Positions 7,818 to 16,517 are shown, counted from the stretch's first letter. The stretch: DNA of 64,000 bases from Actinoplanes derwentensis (GCF_900104725.1 NZ_LT629758.1:1736001-1800000), one strand, 5' to 3'. Numbers and translations are program-made. The notes: a model not told the origin generated them from the sequence alone.

Positions 7818-9163
7818 CCGACTTCGACGTCGTGGTGGTCGGTGCCGGTGTCACCGGACTGACCGTCGCCAACCGCCTGCACGCCGCCGGGAAGAGCGTG
7901 ATCGTCCTGGAAGCGCGCGACCGGGTCGGCGGGCGCCTGCTCACCGAGGACATCGAGGGGGTCCGCCTGGAAGTCGGCGGCCAGTGGGTCTCCCCGGACC
8001 AGACCGCCCTGCTCGCACTGATCGACGAGCTGGGCCTGGAGATGTACTCCCGCTACCGCGCCGGCGAGTCGGTCTACATCGGCGCCGACGGGGTGCGCCG
8101 CACGTTCGAGGGCGAGAAGTTCCCGGTCTCGGCCACCACCGAAGCCGAGATGGCCCGCCTCACGGACGAACTCGACCGTCTGGCCGCCGCGATGAACCCG
8201 CTCCGCCCGTGGGAGCACCCGGACGCCGACGAACTGGACCGCATCTCGTTCGCGACCTGGCTCGCCGCGCAGACCGACGACGCTGAAGCCCGCGACAACA
8301 TCGGCCTTTACATCGGCCCGGCGATGCTGACCAAACCGGCCCACTCGTTCTCGGCCCTGTCCGCGGTGCTGATGGCGGCGTCGGCGGGCGGTTTCAGCAA
8401 CCTCGTCGACGCCGACTTCATCCTGGACCGCCGGGTCGTCGGCGGCCTCCAGCGGGTACCGCTCGCACTCGCGGACCGGCTCCCCGACGGCACCGTGCAC
8501 CTGTCGGAAGCGGTCACGAAGATCGAATGGGACGACGACGGCGGCACGGTCTTCACCGGCCGGGGCAGTTACTCCGGCCGCAAGATCGTGATGGCGGTGC
8601 CGCCGACACTGGTCAGCCGGGTGCAGTACATCCCCGCGCTCCCGCCGGTCCAGGCCCAGATGCGCCAGCACATCTCGTTCGGCCTGGTGGTGAAACTGCA
8701 CATCACCTATGACACGCCGTTCTGGCGCGCGCAAGGCCTGTCCGGAACGGCGTTCAGCCCCTATGCGCTGGTCCACGAAGCCTATGACAACACCAATGAG
8801 GACGTCGACGGCGAAACCCGCGGCACCCTGGTCGGATTCGTCTCCGACGTGAAAGCCGACAGCATCCTGTCGCTCGATCCGGACACCCGCAAGAAGGCGG
8901 TCCTGGATTCACTGGCCGCCTATTACGGCCCGGAGGCACTGACGCCGGTCGCCTATTACGAGAGCCCGTGGATGGCCGACGAATGGACCGTCGGCGCCTT
9001 CGGCACCAGCTTCGACATCGGTTCGCTGACCCGTTACGGCCGCCATCTGCGCCAGGAGGTGGGCCCGCTCTCGTTCGCGAGCAGCGACATCGCGGGTCTC
9101 GGTTTCCAGCACGTGGACGGTGCGATCCGGATGGGCGAAGAGATCTTTTCTCGGTACGAATGA
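7814..9163 (+). CDS. Flavin monoamine oxidase, probably putrescine oxidase
   Basis: A 449-residue FAD amine oxidase. The dinucleotide fold is at the N-terminus (VVVVGAGVTGL, glycines 10, 12 and 15), followed by LEARDRVGGRL and GGQWVSP, and the C-terminal FAD-binding stretch GPLSFASSDIA..GAIRMGEE. GTG 7814 has GGAGG just upstream. Within an aguB-aguA operon the most likely substrate is putrescine, giving 4-aminobutanal, ammonia and hydrogen peroxide on the way to GABA. Substrate is inferred from context; the amine oxidase family is clear. Confidence 0.85.
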   Translation: MTDFDVVVVGAGVTGLTVANRLHAAGKSVIVLEARDRVGGRLLTEDIEGVRLEVGGQWVSPDQTALLALIDELGLEMYSRYRAGESVYIGADGVRRTFEGEKFPVSATTEAEMARLTDELDRLAAAMNPLRPWEHPDADELDRISFATWLAAQTDDAEARDNIGLYIGPAMLTKPAHSFSALSAVLMAASAGGFSNLVDADFILDRRVVGGLQRVPLALADRLPDGTVHLSEAVTKIEWDDDGGTVFTGRGSYSGRKIVMAVPPTLVSRVQYIPALPPVQAQMRQHISFGLVVKLHITYDTPFWRAQGLSGTAFSPYALVHEAYDNTNEDVDGETRGTLVGFVSDVKADSILSLDPDTRKKAVLDSLAAYYGPEALTPVAYYESPWMADEWTVGAFGTSFDIGSLTRYGRHLRQEVGPLSFASSDIAGLGFQHVDGAIRMGEEIFSRYE

Positions 9164-9198
9164 CGAAACGGTCGCCTGACTACCGCGCGAGGTAGGTG

Positions 9199-9240
9199 CC
9201 CGCTCCCGCCCGGTCCCGCGACCGCCGGGGGCGGGCGGCC
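9199..9240. terminator. GC-rich hairpin after the agmatine operon
   Basis: GCCCGCTCCCGCCCGG pairs with the later CCGGGGGCGGGCGGCC with small bulges, about 35 bases after the oxidase stop. It lacks a long T-run, as is common for actinobacterial terminators. Confidence 0.5.
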
Positions 9241-9420
9241 CCACCGGAAACCTTCGTTTGCCGTCTCTTGTCCGAACGCTGGCATTCGAGGCGGCATTCG
9301 TCGCCATAACGTGTGCATGCGATGACCCGTTGTCATGCCGGGTTCCGAATGGAAGCCCACGACCAGCGGAATCGTTGTCGGCCACCGTTGGTGACCGACG
9401 GCCGGTCCGCTCGCGCCGCC

Positions 9421-9588
9421 AGCCCCTGTGACCTGGTGCTGCTGGACCTGGGGCTGCCCGACACCGACGGCCTCGACGTGTGCCGCGAACTGCGGGCCCG
9501 CGGTGCCGTCCCGATCATCGTGATCAGCGCCCGGGCCGGGGGGATCGACCGGGTGGTCGGCCTGGAACGCGGCGCCGACGACTACGTC
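9421..9588 (+). pseudogene. Response-regulator receiver domain fragment
   Basis: About 56 codons read SPCDLVLLDLGLPDTDGLDV and on to IIVISARAGGIDRVVGLERGADDYV, the middle of an OmpR-type receiver domain with the phosphorylatable Asp in LLDLGLPD. The N-terminal acidic pocket, the helix with the conserved Lys, and the whole DNA-binding domain are missing on both sides. The surrounding frame is unrelated. This is a relic of a deleted two-component gene in the otherwise empty stretch 9164-9646. Confidence 0.75.
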
Positions 9589-9646
9589 GGATTCCAGTCT
9601 TACCAGACATATGATCAACTTTCGGCCGCCGAAGGGATCCCCATGC

Positions 9647-9709
9647 TTGAGCGGTCGCTCAAAAACTTCGCTACTCTGCACTCGGGCAGCGAATTGAGCG
9701 ACTGCTCAA
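9647..9709. promoter_or_regulatory. Paired TetR-type operators
   Basis: Two near-identical dyads, TTGAGCGGTCGCTCAA (9647-9662) and TTGAGCGACTGCTCAA (9694-9709), lie 47 bases apart just before the gene at 9723. A possible -10 element, TACTCT (9672-9677), sits between them, so a bound protein would block transcription. The TetR gene at 11924 at the end of this gene set is the obvious candidate regulator. Confidence 0.55.
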
Positions 9710-9722
9710 ACGGGGGAGACCG

Positions 9723-10601
9723 ATGGTGGAGAAGAAGCGGATACGGGCGGCGAACCTGGTGCTGGTCGGCCTGATCGCCGTCTTCGGGGCGGTGTTCCTG
9801 TGGCTCACCGTCCGCGCCGGGCGCGCCGACAGCGCCCTGCTGTTCGTGGTTCTGCCGACCGTGGTGGCCGCGTCCCTGGCACTCGTGCCCGGGGGCACCA
9901 CACACGGGAAGGTGTTCCGGCTGACCACCATCGGTCTGCTGCTCGCGGCCGTGGCCCTGCACGAGGGAGCGATCTGTGTCGTGCTCGCCGCGCCGCTCGT
10001 CTACGGGGTCGCGCACATCGTCACCGGCGTGGTCGGCTCGATCCGGGAGTCCCGGCGGCTGCCGGCACTGATCCCGCTGCCCCTGCTGCTGCTCGGTGTG
10101 GAAGGCGTGCAACCGCAGTGGCGGATCAACCCGGACCAGTCCGTCGAGGTCAGCCGGGTGATCGCCGCCGACCCGGCGACCGTGCCGGCCCTGCTCGCCG
10201 CCGGCCCGCGACCGGCTGACCCGCGACCGCTGTCACTGCGGCTGCTCGGCGTCCCGACTCCGGGTCACGTGCACGGCGACGGGCTGGCCGCGGGGGACCG
10301 GTGGACGTTCGGATACCACGGCAGCTCACACGGGCCGGGCGGGCAGATCGTCACCGAGGTCACCGAGGCCGGGCCGCAGCGGATCGTCTTCCGGGTCGTC
10401 GAGGACAGTTCGATCACCGGCCGCTGGGTGGACCTGCGCGACGCCACCCTGAGCTGGCAGCAGCTGGGAACCGGCACCGAGGTCACCGTGCGGATCGACT
10501 ACCGGCGCGGACTCGACCCGTCCTGGTACTTCGGGCCACTCCAGGACAGCCTGATGAGCGCCGGCGCCGAACACCTGCTGGACATGCTGGTCCTGCGGTG
10601 A
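9723..10601 (+). CDS. Membrane protein with C-terminal SRPBCC-like domain
   Basis: The 292-residue product starts with about four hydrophobic helices (residues 10-30, 40-56, 66-85, 90-110) and then a soluble half from residue 130 to the end. That half looks like an SRPBCC/START-type ligand-binding fold: mixed strands, GDRWTFGYHGSSHGPGGQIVTEV, then a long C-terminal helix GPLQDSLMSAGAEHLLDML. The stop overlaps the next start (GTGA), so it probably works with the methyltransferase-DCC fusion. Function is unknown; the domain call is by pattern only. Confidence 0.55.
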   Translation: MVEKKRIRAANLVLVGLIAVFGAVFLWLTVRAGRADSALLFVVLPTVVAASLALVPGGTTHGKVFRLTTIGLLLAAVALHEGAICVVLAAPLVYGVAHIVTGVVGSIRESRRLPALIPLPLLLLGVEGVQPQWRINPDQSVEVSRVIAADPATVPALLAAGPRPADPRPLSLRLLGVPTPGHVHGDGLAAGDRWTFGYHGSSHGPGGQIVTEVTEAGPQRIVFRVVEDSSITGRWVDLRDATLSWQQLGTGTEVTVRIDYRRGLDPSWYFGPLQDSLMSAGAEHLLDMLVLR

Positions 10602-11851
10602 CCATCACGCTGGCCCGCTACCTGTGCCTGCTGATCCCGCTGGTGGCACTGCTGGCGGCGGCCCGCGCGAACCCGCGCCGGGCGGGTGCCGCCCTGGCCT
10701 TCACCGCCGCCGCCACCGGCATCGCGGCCCTCCACGAGGTGTCCAGCTGGTACACGTTCGCAGCGGTCGACGGCTCCTACCGGGGTATGCCGGTGGACCT
10801 GTGGCTGGGCTGGGCCGTGCTCTGGGGGCCGATCCCCGTGCTGCTCCGGCGCCACCTGCCGCTGCCGGTGGCGCTCGGCCTGCTCCTGTGGATCGACGCG
10901 ATCGCGATGCCGGCCCTGGAACCACTGGTGGTCCTCGGCCCGCACTGGCTGACCGGCGACATCCTCGGCCTGCTCCTGATCGCCCTGCCCGCGCAACTGC
11001 TGGGCCGCTGGACCGACGACCGCCGCCACCTGATCCTCCGGGTCCTGCTGCAGATGGCCGTCTTCACCGCATTGGTGATGTGGCTGGCCCCGAGCGTCGC
11101 CTACACCTTCGGCGACGGCGGCTGGCAGCACCTGCGTGGCCTGCCCGCCGAAGTACGGTTCCTGCTCGCCCAAGCGGGGCTGGTGGTGGCCCTGCCCGCA
11201 CTCGCCGCGGTCCGCGAGTTCGCCATCCGCGGCGACGGCACCCCGTTCCCCTGGGACCCACCACAGAAGATCATCACCACCGGGCCGTACGCCTACCTCG
11301 CCAACCCGATGCAACTCAGCGCCGTACTCCTGCTGCTCCTGCTGGCCGCTGTCACCCACAGCACGGTCCTCGCGGCGGCGGCCGTGACCGCAGTCGCCTT
11401 CTCCGCCGCGGTCGCCGGTCCGCACGAGGAACACGACATGGCCCGGCGGTACGGCGAACAGTGGCGTGCCTACCGGCGGCACGTGCGGGACTGGTGGCCG
11501 TCGCCGGTGCCCTACCGGGCGTCGACACCGGCGACCGTGTGGCTCGACGACGACTGCGGGCCGTGCCGGGCGTTCCGTGACGCCCTGAACAGGAGAAACC
11601 CGGTCAACCTGACGATCCGTCCGGCCGCCGACCACGAGCGGACACTGTGGCGGGCCCGCTACGAAGCCGCCGACGGCTACACCGTCGACGGAGTCGGTGC
11701 CGTCGCCAGAGCCCTCGAACACACCAGCCTGCTCCCCGCGTACGCCAGTTGGCTCCTGCTCCTCCCGGTTTTCAAGCACCTGGCCCAGCTCGTCACCGAT
11801 GCCCTGATCGCACCTCCCCATCCCGCCCTGCGGCAGAATGAGCGCCAATGA
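10598..11851 (+). CDS. Isoprenylcysteine methyltransferase-like membrane protein fused to a DCC (DUF393) domain
   Basis: The 417-residue product has several membrane helices, then an ICMT/phospholipid-methyltransferase signature (GPYAYLANPMQL at 229-240 and EEHDMARRYGEQWRAYRRHV at 277-296, ending DWWP). From residue 310 a second domain begins with VWLDDDCGPCRAFRDAL, the thioredoxin-like DCC motif with Cys320 and Cys323. Such a fusion suggests lipid or thiol methylation linked to redox chemistry, which is inference. GTG 10598 overlaps the stop of the gene before. A TetR gene follows in the same direction. Confidence 0.65.
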   Translation: MTITLARYLCLLIPLVALLAAARANPRRAGAALAFTAAATGIAALHEVSSWYTFAAVDGSYRGMPVDLWLGWAVLWGPIPVLLRRHLPLPVALGLLLWIDAIAMPALEPLVVLGPHWLTGDILGLLLIALPAQLLGRWTDDRRHLILRVLLQMAVFTALVMWLAPSVAYTFGDGGWQHLRGLPAEVRFLLAQAGLVVALPALAAVREFAIRGDGTPFPWDPPQKIITTGPYAYLANPMQLSAVLLLLLLAAVTHSTVLAAAAVTAVAFSAAVAGPHEEHDMARRYGEQWRAYRRHVRDWWPSPVPYRASTPATVWLDDDCGPCRAFRDALNRRNPVNLTIRPAADHERTLWRARYEAADGYTVDGVGAVARALEHTSLLPAYASWLLLLPVFKHLAQLVTDALIAPPHPALRQNERQ

Positions 11852-11923
11852 GCGAGCTTGCGAGCGAATCATCAGCACAGTGGAAAATTCATGGCGGCGC
11901 CGGAGCGAAGCGGAGGTGACGTC

Positions 11924-12574
11924 ATGAACGACACCAAGCAGCGCCTTCTCGACGGAGCTTTGACCGCGCTGCGCGAGCACGGTGTCACCGGGGTCTCGGC
12001 CCGGACCATCGGAGCCGCCGCCGGGGTCAACCAGGCGCTCGTCTTCTACCACTACAAGAGTGTCGACGAACTGCTCGGCGCGGCCTGCCTGGCGGCTACC
12101 CGGGAGCGGGTGACCGCCTACGCGGACCGGTTCGCGGCGGTCGGTTCGCTGCGGGAGTTGTTGCAGGTCGGGCTTGATCTGCACGCCTCGGAACTGGCCG
12201 GCGGCAACGTGTCGGTGCTGGCGCAGATGCTGGCCGCGGCGCAGACCGGGGAACGGCTGGCCACACCCACCGCCGCCGCTCTGCAACTCTGGACCGACGA
12301 GATCGAGATCGTGCTGAACCGGCTGCTCACCGGTTCGCCGGTCGCTGAGGTGGCGGACATTCCGGGACTGTCCCGGGCGGTTTCGGCGGCTTTTGTGGGC
12401 CTCGAACTGTTCGAGGGGGTGGACCCGGCGGGGGCCCGGCAGGCGCTGGCCGCGCTGGATCAGCTCGCGGTGCTGGTCGAGGTGGTGGACGAGCTGGGGC
12501 CGATCGCGCGGCGGGCACTGCGATCGAAGGTCAAGAGTCACCTGAAAGTGCGGGAACCTTCCGGTCCGCAGTAG
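11924..12574 (+). CDS. TetR family transcriptional regulator
   Basis: A 216-residue TetR protein; the DNA-binding domain is in residues 5-50 (GVSARTIGAAAGVNQALVFY, then HYKSVDELLGAA). ATG 11924 is chosen because GGAGG is 7 bases upstream; an upstream extension of 22 codons is open but has no ribosome-binding site. It closes the set of genes starting at 9723 and probably acts at the two dyads at 9647-9709. The ligand is unknown, though control of a membrane-lipid-type enzyme hints at a lipid or hydrophobic signal. Confidence 0.85.
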   Translation: MNDTKQRLLDGALTALREHGVTGVSARTIGAAAGVNQALVFYHYKSVDELLGAACLAATRERVTAYADRFAAVGSLRELLQVGLDLHASELAGGNVSVLAQMLAAAQTGERLATPTAAALQLWTDEIEIVLNRLLTGSPVAEVADIPGLSRAVSAAFVGLELFEGVDPAGARQALAALDQLAVLVEVVDELGPIARRALRSKVKSHLKVREPSGPQ

Positions 12575-12586
12575 CGACCAACCGCC

Positions 12587-12916
12587 GTGACACTTCCTGA
12601 TTTAACGGCATATGTCCCGCATCGCATCACCGCGGACGCGGACTTCGAGGGGACCGTGGTGCCCGGACTGCGCGCCGAGTTCTTCCGCCGCCCCGACGGG
12701 GACCGGATCGCTTCGGTGGGGCGGTATTCGTACCTGGGCCGCGAGGTCTTGATGGCCTGGGGTTTCGTGGACGAACAGCACTGCCGGTGGCACGCGGTCC
12801 ACGACCCGGTCGACGGCTGGCAGGCGACCGTCGACGGATGCCCCGACATCCGCAAGAATCCGGACACCATCGAGGTCCGCACCCCGACCGGCGCGTGGCT
12901 ACCGGTAGGAGCGTGA
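12587..12916 (+). CDS. Conserved hypothetical small protein
   Basis: A 109-residue soluble protein starting at GTG 12587, 12 bases after the TetR stop. It is rich in Trp, Tyr and charged residues (GREVLMAWGFVDEQHCRWHA, then VDGWQATVDG) with no signal peptide or membrane helix, and codon use matches the host. I do not recognise a family. Position suggests co-transcription with the TetR gene; a strong hairpin terminates the unit just after it. Confidence 0.55.
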   Translation: MTLPDLTAYVPHRITADADFEGTVVPGLRAEFFRRPDGDRIASVGRYSYLGREVLMAWGFVDEQHCRWHAVHDPVDGWQATVDGCPDIRKNPDTIEVRTPTGAWLPVGA

Positions 12917-12919
12917 ACA

Positions 12920-12946
12920 GGGCCAGGGTCCGGCGGACCCTGGCCC
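12920..12946. terminator. Bidirectional terminator hairpin
   Basis: GGGCCAGGGTCC and GGACCCTGGCCC form a perfect 12-bp stem with a 3-base loop between two converging genes. Confidence 0.8.
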
Positions 12947-12955
12947 CACCACGAA

Positions 12956-14035
12956 CTAAGCGTGGGAACGGGACTTCCGGCCGGCCCGGCGAGCCGCGTC
13001 GATGACCGGATCGGTCTCGTCGTCGAACTGCCCGATCACCTGCTCCAGCAGGTCCTCCAGCGCGACGAGCCCGATCACCGACCCGTCGTCGACGACCAGC
13101 GCCACCTGATTGCGCAACTGCCGCATCGAGGCGATCGCGTCGAGCACCGTGGTGTCCGCGGGCAACCGCAACGCCGACGTCATCAGCGACCCGGCAGTGG
13201 CGTCCGTCCCGCCGCCGACCGCCTTCGCGGCCTCCCGCACATGCACGATCCCGGCGATCTCCCCGGACGCGTCGGTGACGGCCAGCCGCGAACGCCCGGC
13301 CTCGGTACTGCGCAACTCCACGGTCCGGGCGTCGTCGGCGGCGGTCACCGTGACGATCCGGTCGTTCGGGGTCATCACCTCACGCACGGTCCGCGACTCG
13401 ATCTGCAACATCGCGGTCAACAGCTCGTGCTCGGCGGCCGGAATGGTGCCGTGCTCCTTGGACGTCTGCAGCAGCAGCCGCAACTGCTCGGCGTTGTGCA
13501 CCTGCGCCAGCTCGTCCTGCGGTTCCACCTTGAACAGCTTCAGAACCGCGTTGGCCAGCCCGTTCAGAGCCAGCAACACCGGCTTCAGCACGGTGGTGAA
13601 CCCGACGAACGGGATCGCCAGCAGCGTCGCCGACGTCTCCGGGTGACTGATCGCCCACGACTTCGGGGCCATCTCACCGACCACCACGTGCAGGAAACTG
13701 ACCAGGACGACGGCGAACAGGAACGCCACCACGTACGCCGCGTCACCGGGGATGCCGACCGCGGTGAACACCGGCTCCAGCAGGTGTGCGACCGCCGGTT
13801 TCGCCAAGGCACCGAGGCCCAGCGTGCACAGGGTGATGCCGAGCTGCGCGCCGGCCAGCATCAGCGACAGCCGCCGGGTGCCGGCCATCGCCGCCCGGGC
13901 CCCACGGGACCCCTCGGCGGCGGCGGACTCCAGCCGGTGCCGTTTCGCGGCGACCAGGGCGAACTCGGCCGCCACGAAGAACGCGTTGGCGACGAGCAGG
14001 AAGAACGAGATCGTCAGCGACAGGGTGGTGCTCAT
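12956..14035 (-). CDS. CNNM/CBS-pair transporter (hemolysin C-like), second of two
   Basis: A 359-residue membrane protein: an N-terminal CNNM (DUF21) domain with helices at 5-30, 55-80 and 95-120 including HVVVGEMAPKSWAI, then a CBS pair (VMTPNDRIVTV; GIVHVREAAKAV; VLDAIASMRQLRNQVALVVD; GLVALEDLLEQVIG). Unlike the partner gene it ends after the CBS pair and lacks the CorC/HlyC C-terminal domain. Proteins of this family are linked to magnesium or cobalt efflux. ATG overlaps the partner stop by 4 bases, so the two are co-translated. Confidence 0.85.
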   Translation of the reverse strand: MSTTLSLTISFFLLVANAFFVAAEFALVAAKRHRLESAAAEGSRGARAAMAGTRRLSLMLAGAQLGITLCTLGLGALAKPAVAHLLEPVFTAVGIPGDAAYVVAFLFAVVLVSFLHVVVGEMAPKSWAISHPETSATLLAIPFVGFTTVLKPVLLALNGLANAVLKLFKVEPQDELAQVHNAEQLRLLLQTSKEHGTIPAAEHELLTAMLQIESRTVREVMTPNDRIVTVTAADDARTVELRSTEAGRSRLAVTDASGEIAGIVHVREAAKAVGGGTDATAGSLMTSALRLPADTTVLDAIASMRQLRNQVALVVDDGSVIGLVALEDLLEQVIGQFDDETDPVIDAARRAGRKSRSHA

Positions 14036-15384
14036 GCCGGCACCTCGACTTCGACCTCACTGAGAGCGACGCGGGACGGCACACGCCTGCGGACTTCGAG
14101 CACGGTCAAACGTACCGCCGCCTGGGGTTGAGGGTTTCCGTCGTCGTCGATCGAGGGCGTCGGTGTCAGCTCGACGCTCTCCTGGACCTCCGGCAGCCGG
14201 CCGAGCCGGGCCAGGACCAGGCCGGACAGCGTGTCGTAGAGGTCGTCCTCGGGCAGGCTGATCCCGGTGGCCTCGGCGATCTCGTCCATCCGGGCCCGCC
14301 CCGGAACCACCCAGGAACCGTCGGTCCGCTGCTCGATCACCGGCTCCGGCAGGTCGTCCTCGTCACGGATCTCACCGACCAGCTCCTCGGCCACGTCCTC
14401 CAAGGTGATGATCCCGGCGAAACCACCGAACTCGTCGACGACGATCGCCATCTGCCGGTGCGCGGCCTTGAGCCGGTCCAGCACCACCGGCAGCCGGCAC
14501 GACTCGGGCAACGCCACCGGGGGAGTGGCGAGCGTGCTCACCGGCGTGCTGTCACGCACCGCCGGGTCCAGGGCTACGACCTCGGCGATCGACACCACCC
14601 CGAGCACGTCGTCCAGCCCGTCACCGATCACCGGGAACCGGGAATGCCCGGTGTCCAGCAACTCGACCACCCGCGACGCCGGCTCGTGCCCGCCGATCGA
14701 CGTGACGTCCACCCGCGGGCGCATCACCTCGGCGGCCGTCCGAATCCGGAAGTCCAGCCCGTGATCCAGCAACCGGGCCGCCCGCGCGTCCAGCAGACCG
14801 TGCGCGCTGGACGCCTCGATGATCCGGTCCAGGTCCTCCGAAGTGGCACCCTGCGGCAGCTCCTCGATCGGCTCGATGCCGATCGCACGCAACAATCGGG
14901 TCGCCGTCGAGTCGAACAACCGGATCAGCGGGCCCATCACGGTCAGGTAGATCGCCGTCGACCGGGACAGCGCCCGCGCCACCGCGACCGGCTCGGCGAT
15001 CGCCAGGTTCTTCGGCGCCAGCTCGCCCAGCACCATCTGCACGACGGTCGCGAACAGCAGCGCGAACACCATCGACACCGAGGTGGTCAACGCCTCCGGC
15101 AACCCGGTCGCGCCGAGCAGCTCCGCGGTGCCCTCACCCAGGAACGGCTCGGCCACATAACCCGCGAGCAGCGCGGTCACCGTGATGCCGACCTGCGATC
15201 CGGAGAGCACGAACGACAGTTTCTGAGTGACCTTGAGGGCCCGCGCGGCTGCCGCGTCACCCTCGTCGGCGAGAGCGCGCAGACGCTCCCGGTCCACCGC
15301 CACGTAGGCGAACTCCTGGGCCACGAAATATCCGGTGGCCGCTGTGAGCAACACAATCGCCACGATGCCGATCGTGATCAGCAA
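14032..15384 (-). CDS. CNNM/CBS/CorC_HlyC family transporter (hemolysin C-like), first of two
   Basis: A 450-residue protein with an N-terminal CNNM domain (LLITIGIVAIVLL, then VLGELAPKNLAI), a CBS pair (MRPRVDVTSIGG; VVDEFGGFAGIITLEDVAEEL) and a C-terminal CorC_HlyC domain (GSWVVPGRARMDEI onwards). TTG 15382-15384 is chosen: GGAGGG lies 7 bases before it and the membrane domain starts there. The frame stays open into prophage DNA but that extension is chance. It is divergent from the MerR gene that the prophage interrupts, so that MerR may control this pair. Confidence 0.85.
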   Translation of the reverse strand: MLITIGIVAIVLLTAATGYFVAQEFAYVAVDRERLRALADEGDAAAARALKVTQKLSFVLSGSQVGITVTALLAGYVAEPFLGEGTAELLGATGLPEALTTSVSMVFALLFATVVQMVLGELAPKNLAIAEPVAVARALSRSTAIYLTVMGPLIRLFDSTATRLLRAIGIEPIEELPQGATSEDLDRIIEASSAHGLLDARAARLLDHGLDFRIRTAAEVMRPRVDVTSIGGHEPASRVVELLDTGHSRFPVIGDGLDDVLGVVSIAEVVALDPAVRDSTPVSTLATPPVALPESCRLPVVLDRLKAAHRQMAIVVDEFGGFAGIITLEDVAEELVGEIRDEDDLPEPVIEQRTDGSWVVPGRARMDEIAEATGISLPEDDLYDTLSGLVLARLGRLPEVQESVELTPTPSIDDDGNPQPQAAVRLTVLEVRRRVPSRVALSEVEVEVPA

Positions 15385-15410
15385 CCGGGTTCCCTCCGCA
15401 CGTTCAAATG

Positions 15411-15422
15411 TATGTTTGCCCG
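15411..15422 (+). promoter_or_regulatory. Original promoter end of the merR gene (leaderless type)
   Basis: TATGTT ends 6 bases before ATG 15423, the spacing of a TANNNT -10 box in leaderless actinobacterial transcripts. No ribosome-binding site is present and no good -35 is seen. After integration this promoter reads only a 29-codon stub and then prophage DNA. Confidence 0.45.
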
Positions 15423-15512
15423 ATGAGCGATCTGTTGCGCATCGGGGAGCTCGCCGCTCAGGCCGGGGTCTCCACCCGCACCGTTGACTATTACACGCAA
15501 CAGTTCGAGTAG
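15423..15512 (+). pseudogene. 5' stub of the MerR-family gene left at attL
   Basis: ATG 15423 opens MSDLLRIGELAAQAGVST and runs into phage DNA, ending at TAG 15510-15512 after 29 residues (last four QQFE). The same 62 bases recur at attR, where the rest of the gene continues. The stub has only the first part of the DNA-binding domain, so it should be inactive. Confidence 0.9.
15438..15499 (+). repeat. attL core, 62-bp direct repeat
   Basis: The 62 bases starting CGCATCGGGGAGCTCGCCGC and ending TATTACACGCA are identical to 42153-42214. They code for part of the MerR helix-turn-helix. The repeat bounds a block of phage genes, with the integrase next to the other copy, so this is the left attachment core. 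Confidence 0.93.
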
Positions 15513-15947
15513 ACCGGCATGCGCAACACATCATCGGGCTGTTGACCAGGGAATATGGAAACCTATTGATTTGTGTCCTCCGTACCCGGTAATCGGGCGT
15601 TAGAGGCGCTGAAGTCCATAGTACCTCGGTCAAGATCACCGTTCTCAGGCCCACGGTCGCTATGTTGACGTTAACAACAGGCTGAGAAGCCCTCAGAGTT
15701 CACGGCAACCCCTGTTCATCGGATCACCCAGGGGTCAATTGGTTCGTCGCTCAGCGGCCACTACAGCGGGCTAAGCAATTCGTATAGCCGCTGAACTAAT
15801 GAAACCGTTCGTTCCCGGAAAACTGTCAACACCCGATCACCGGATATTCAAAAGGCCGATATCCAGATATCCTTGTATCTGTCGGCAGGGAATCGCGAAG
15901 TCTTTGCAGCAAATGATTCCTGCAACCAAGCTGCACCCGTTTGGCAA
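15513..15947. other. Prophage left-end non-coding region
   Basis: About 435 bases with no convincing gene on either strand. It includes GGATAT (15842-15847) and ATATCC (15859-15864) as an inverted repeat followed by another GATATCC. Being next to attL it may hold integrase arm sites or repressor sites, but nothing here can be named. Confidence 0.4.
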
Positions 15948-15977
15948 CTGACAAAGAATGGCTCTACAGCGTATACT
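15948..15977 (+). promoter_or_regulatory. Putative prophage early promoter
   Basis: CTGACA (15948-15953) and TATACT (15972-15977) are 18 bases apart, close to sigma-70-type consensus, about 80 bases before the first early gene at 16056. Confidence 0.55.
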
Positions 15978-16055
15978 AGAACCACACCCGGAAAGACATG
16001 CCCTGCCAAATCGGTGGGGCATTTCGCAACCCCGAAAGTTAGAGGAGAGAACAGC

Positions 16056-16517
16056 ATGATGGTTTCTGTTCGGACGCGTTGGATGCAGGTCAACGCCCCT
16101 ACCCGTAAGGCCGTGATGGAGCAGCTTCGCACCCTCGGAATCGACATCAGTAGCGAACTGCCGATCGTTGACACTGAGGTTCGCATGATGCCTGCCGCAC
16201 AGTTGATGACGATGATCGATGAGGAGTTCTTCGCAGAGATCGGGCAGCACCCGATGAAGGTTCTCGTTATGCACCTCAACCACCTGAAGCACTTCGGGTA
16301 CACCCCCGAACAGCAGGCGGGGATTGAGAAGTTCGTTGCCGACAACATCACGTGGTGCGAGATCGATCTGTCTAGCAACAAGATCACGATGGCGGATCAC
16401 GAGGAGTGCGACCACACCGTTCGGGCCGAGTGCTGGCACGTCGGCGGTTGGGCCAACCGCTACTTCCCGAACGAGAACACCAGCCCCCTTCGGCTTATGT
16501 GCAGCCAGGACATCTGA
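16056..16517 (+). CDS. Prophage early protein of unknown function
   Basis: A 153-residue protein; ATG 16056 has AGAGGAGAG 5 bases upstream, so I start there and not at the more distant in-frame start. The sequence begins MMVSVRTRWMQVNAPTRKAV and has a His/Cys/Trp-rich C-terminal third (DHEECDHTVRAECWHVGGWANRYF) that might bind a metal. No family recognised. It is the first gene after the early promoter, and its TGA overlaps the start of the next small gene. A regulatory role is possible but unproven. Confidence 0.7.
   Translation: MMVSVRTRWMQVNAPTRKAVMEQLRTLGIDISSELPIVDTEVRMMPAAQLMTMIDEEFFAEIGQHPMKVLVMHLNHLKHFGYTPEQQAGIEKFVADNITWCEIDLSSNKITMADHEECDHTVRAECWHVGGWANRYFPNENTSPLRLMCSQDI

Noticed and set aside
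9723..9774. Response-regulator fragment running into the 9723 gene
   Set aside because: The receiver similarity stops near 9588; the rest of that frame is unrelated and overlaps another gene start.
12962..14131. Plus-strand open frame opposite the CNNM genes
   Set aside because: Composition is of the antisense type (Arg/His/Gln-rich) and the minus-strand genes have clear CBS and CNNM motifs.
15385..15654. N-terminal extension of the CNNM protein across attL
   Set aside because: The frame stays open into phage DNA by chance; the true TTG start at 15382-15384 has a good ribosome-binding site.
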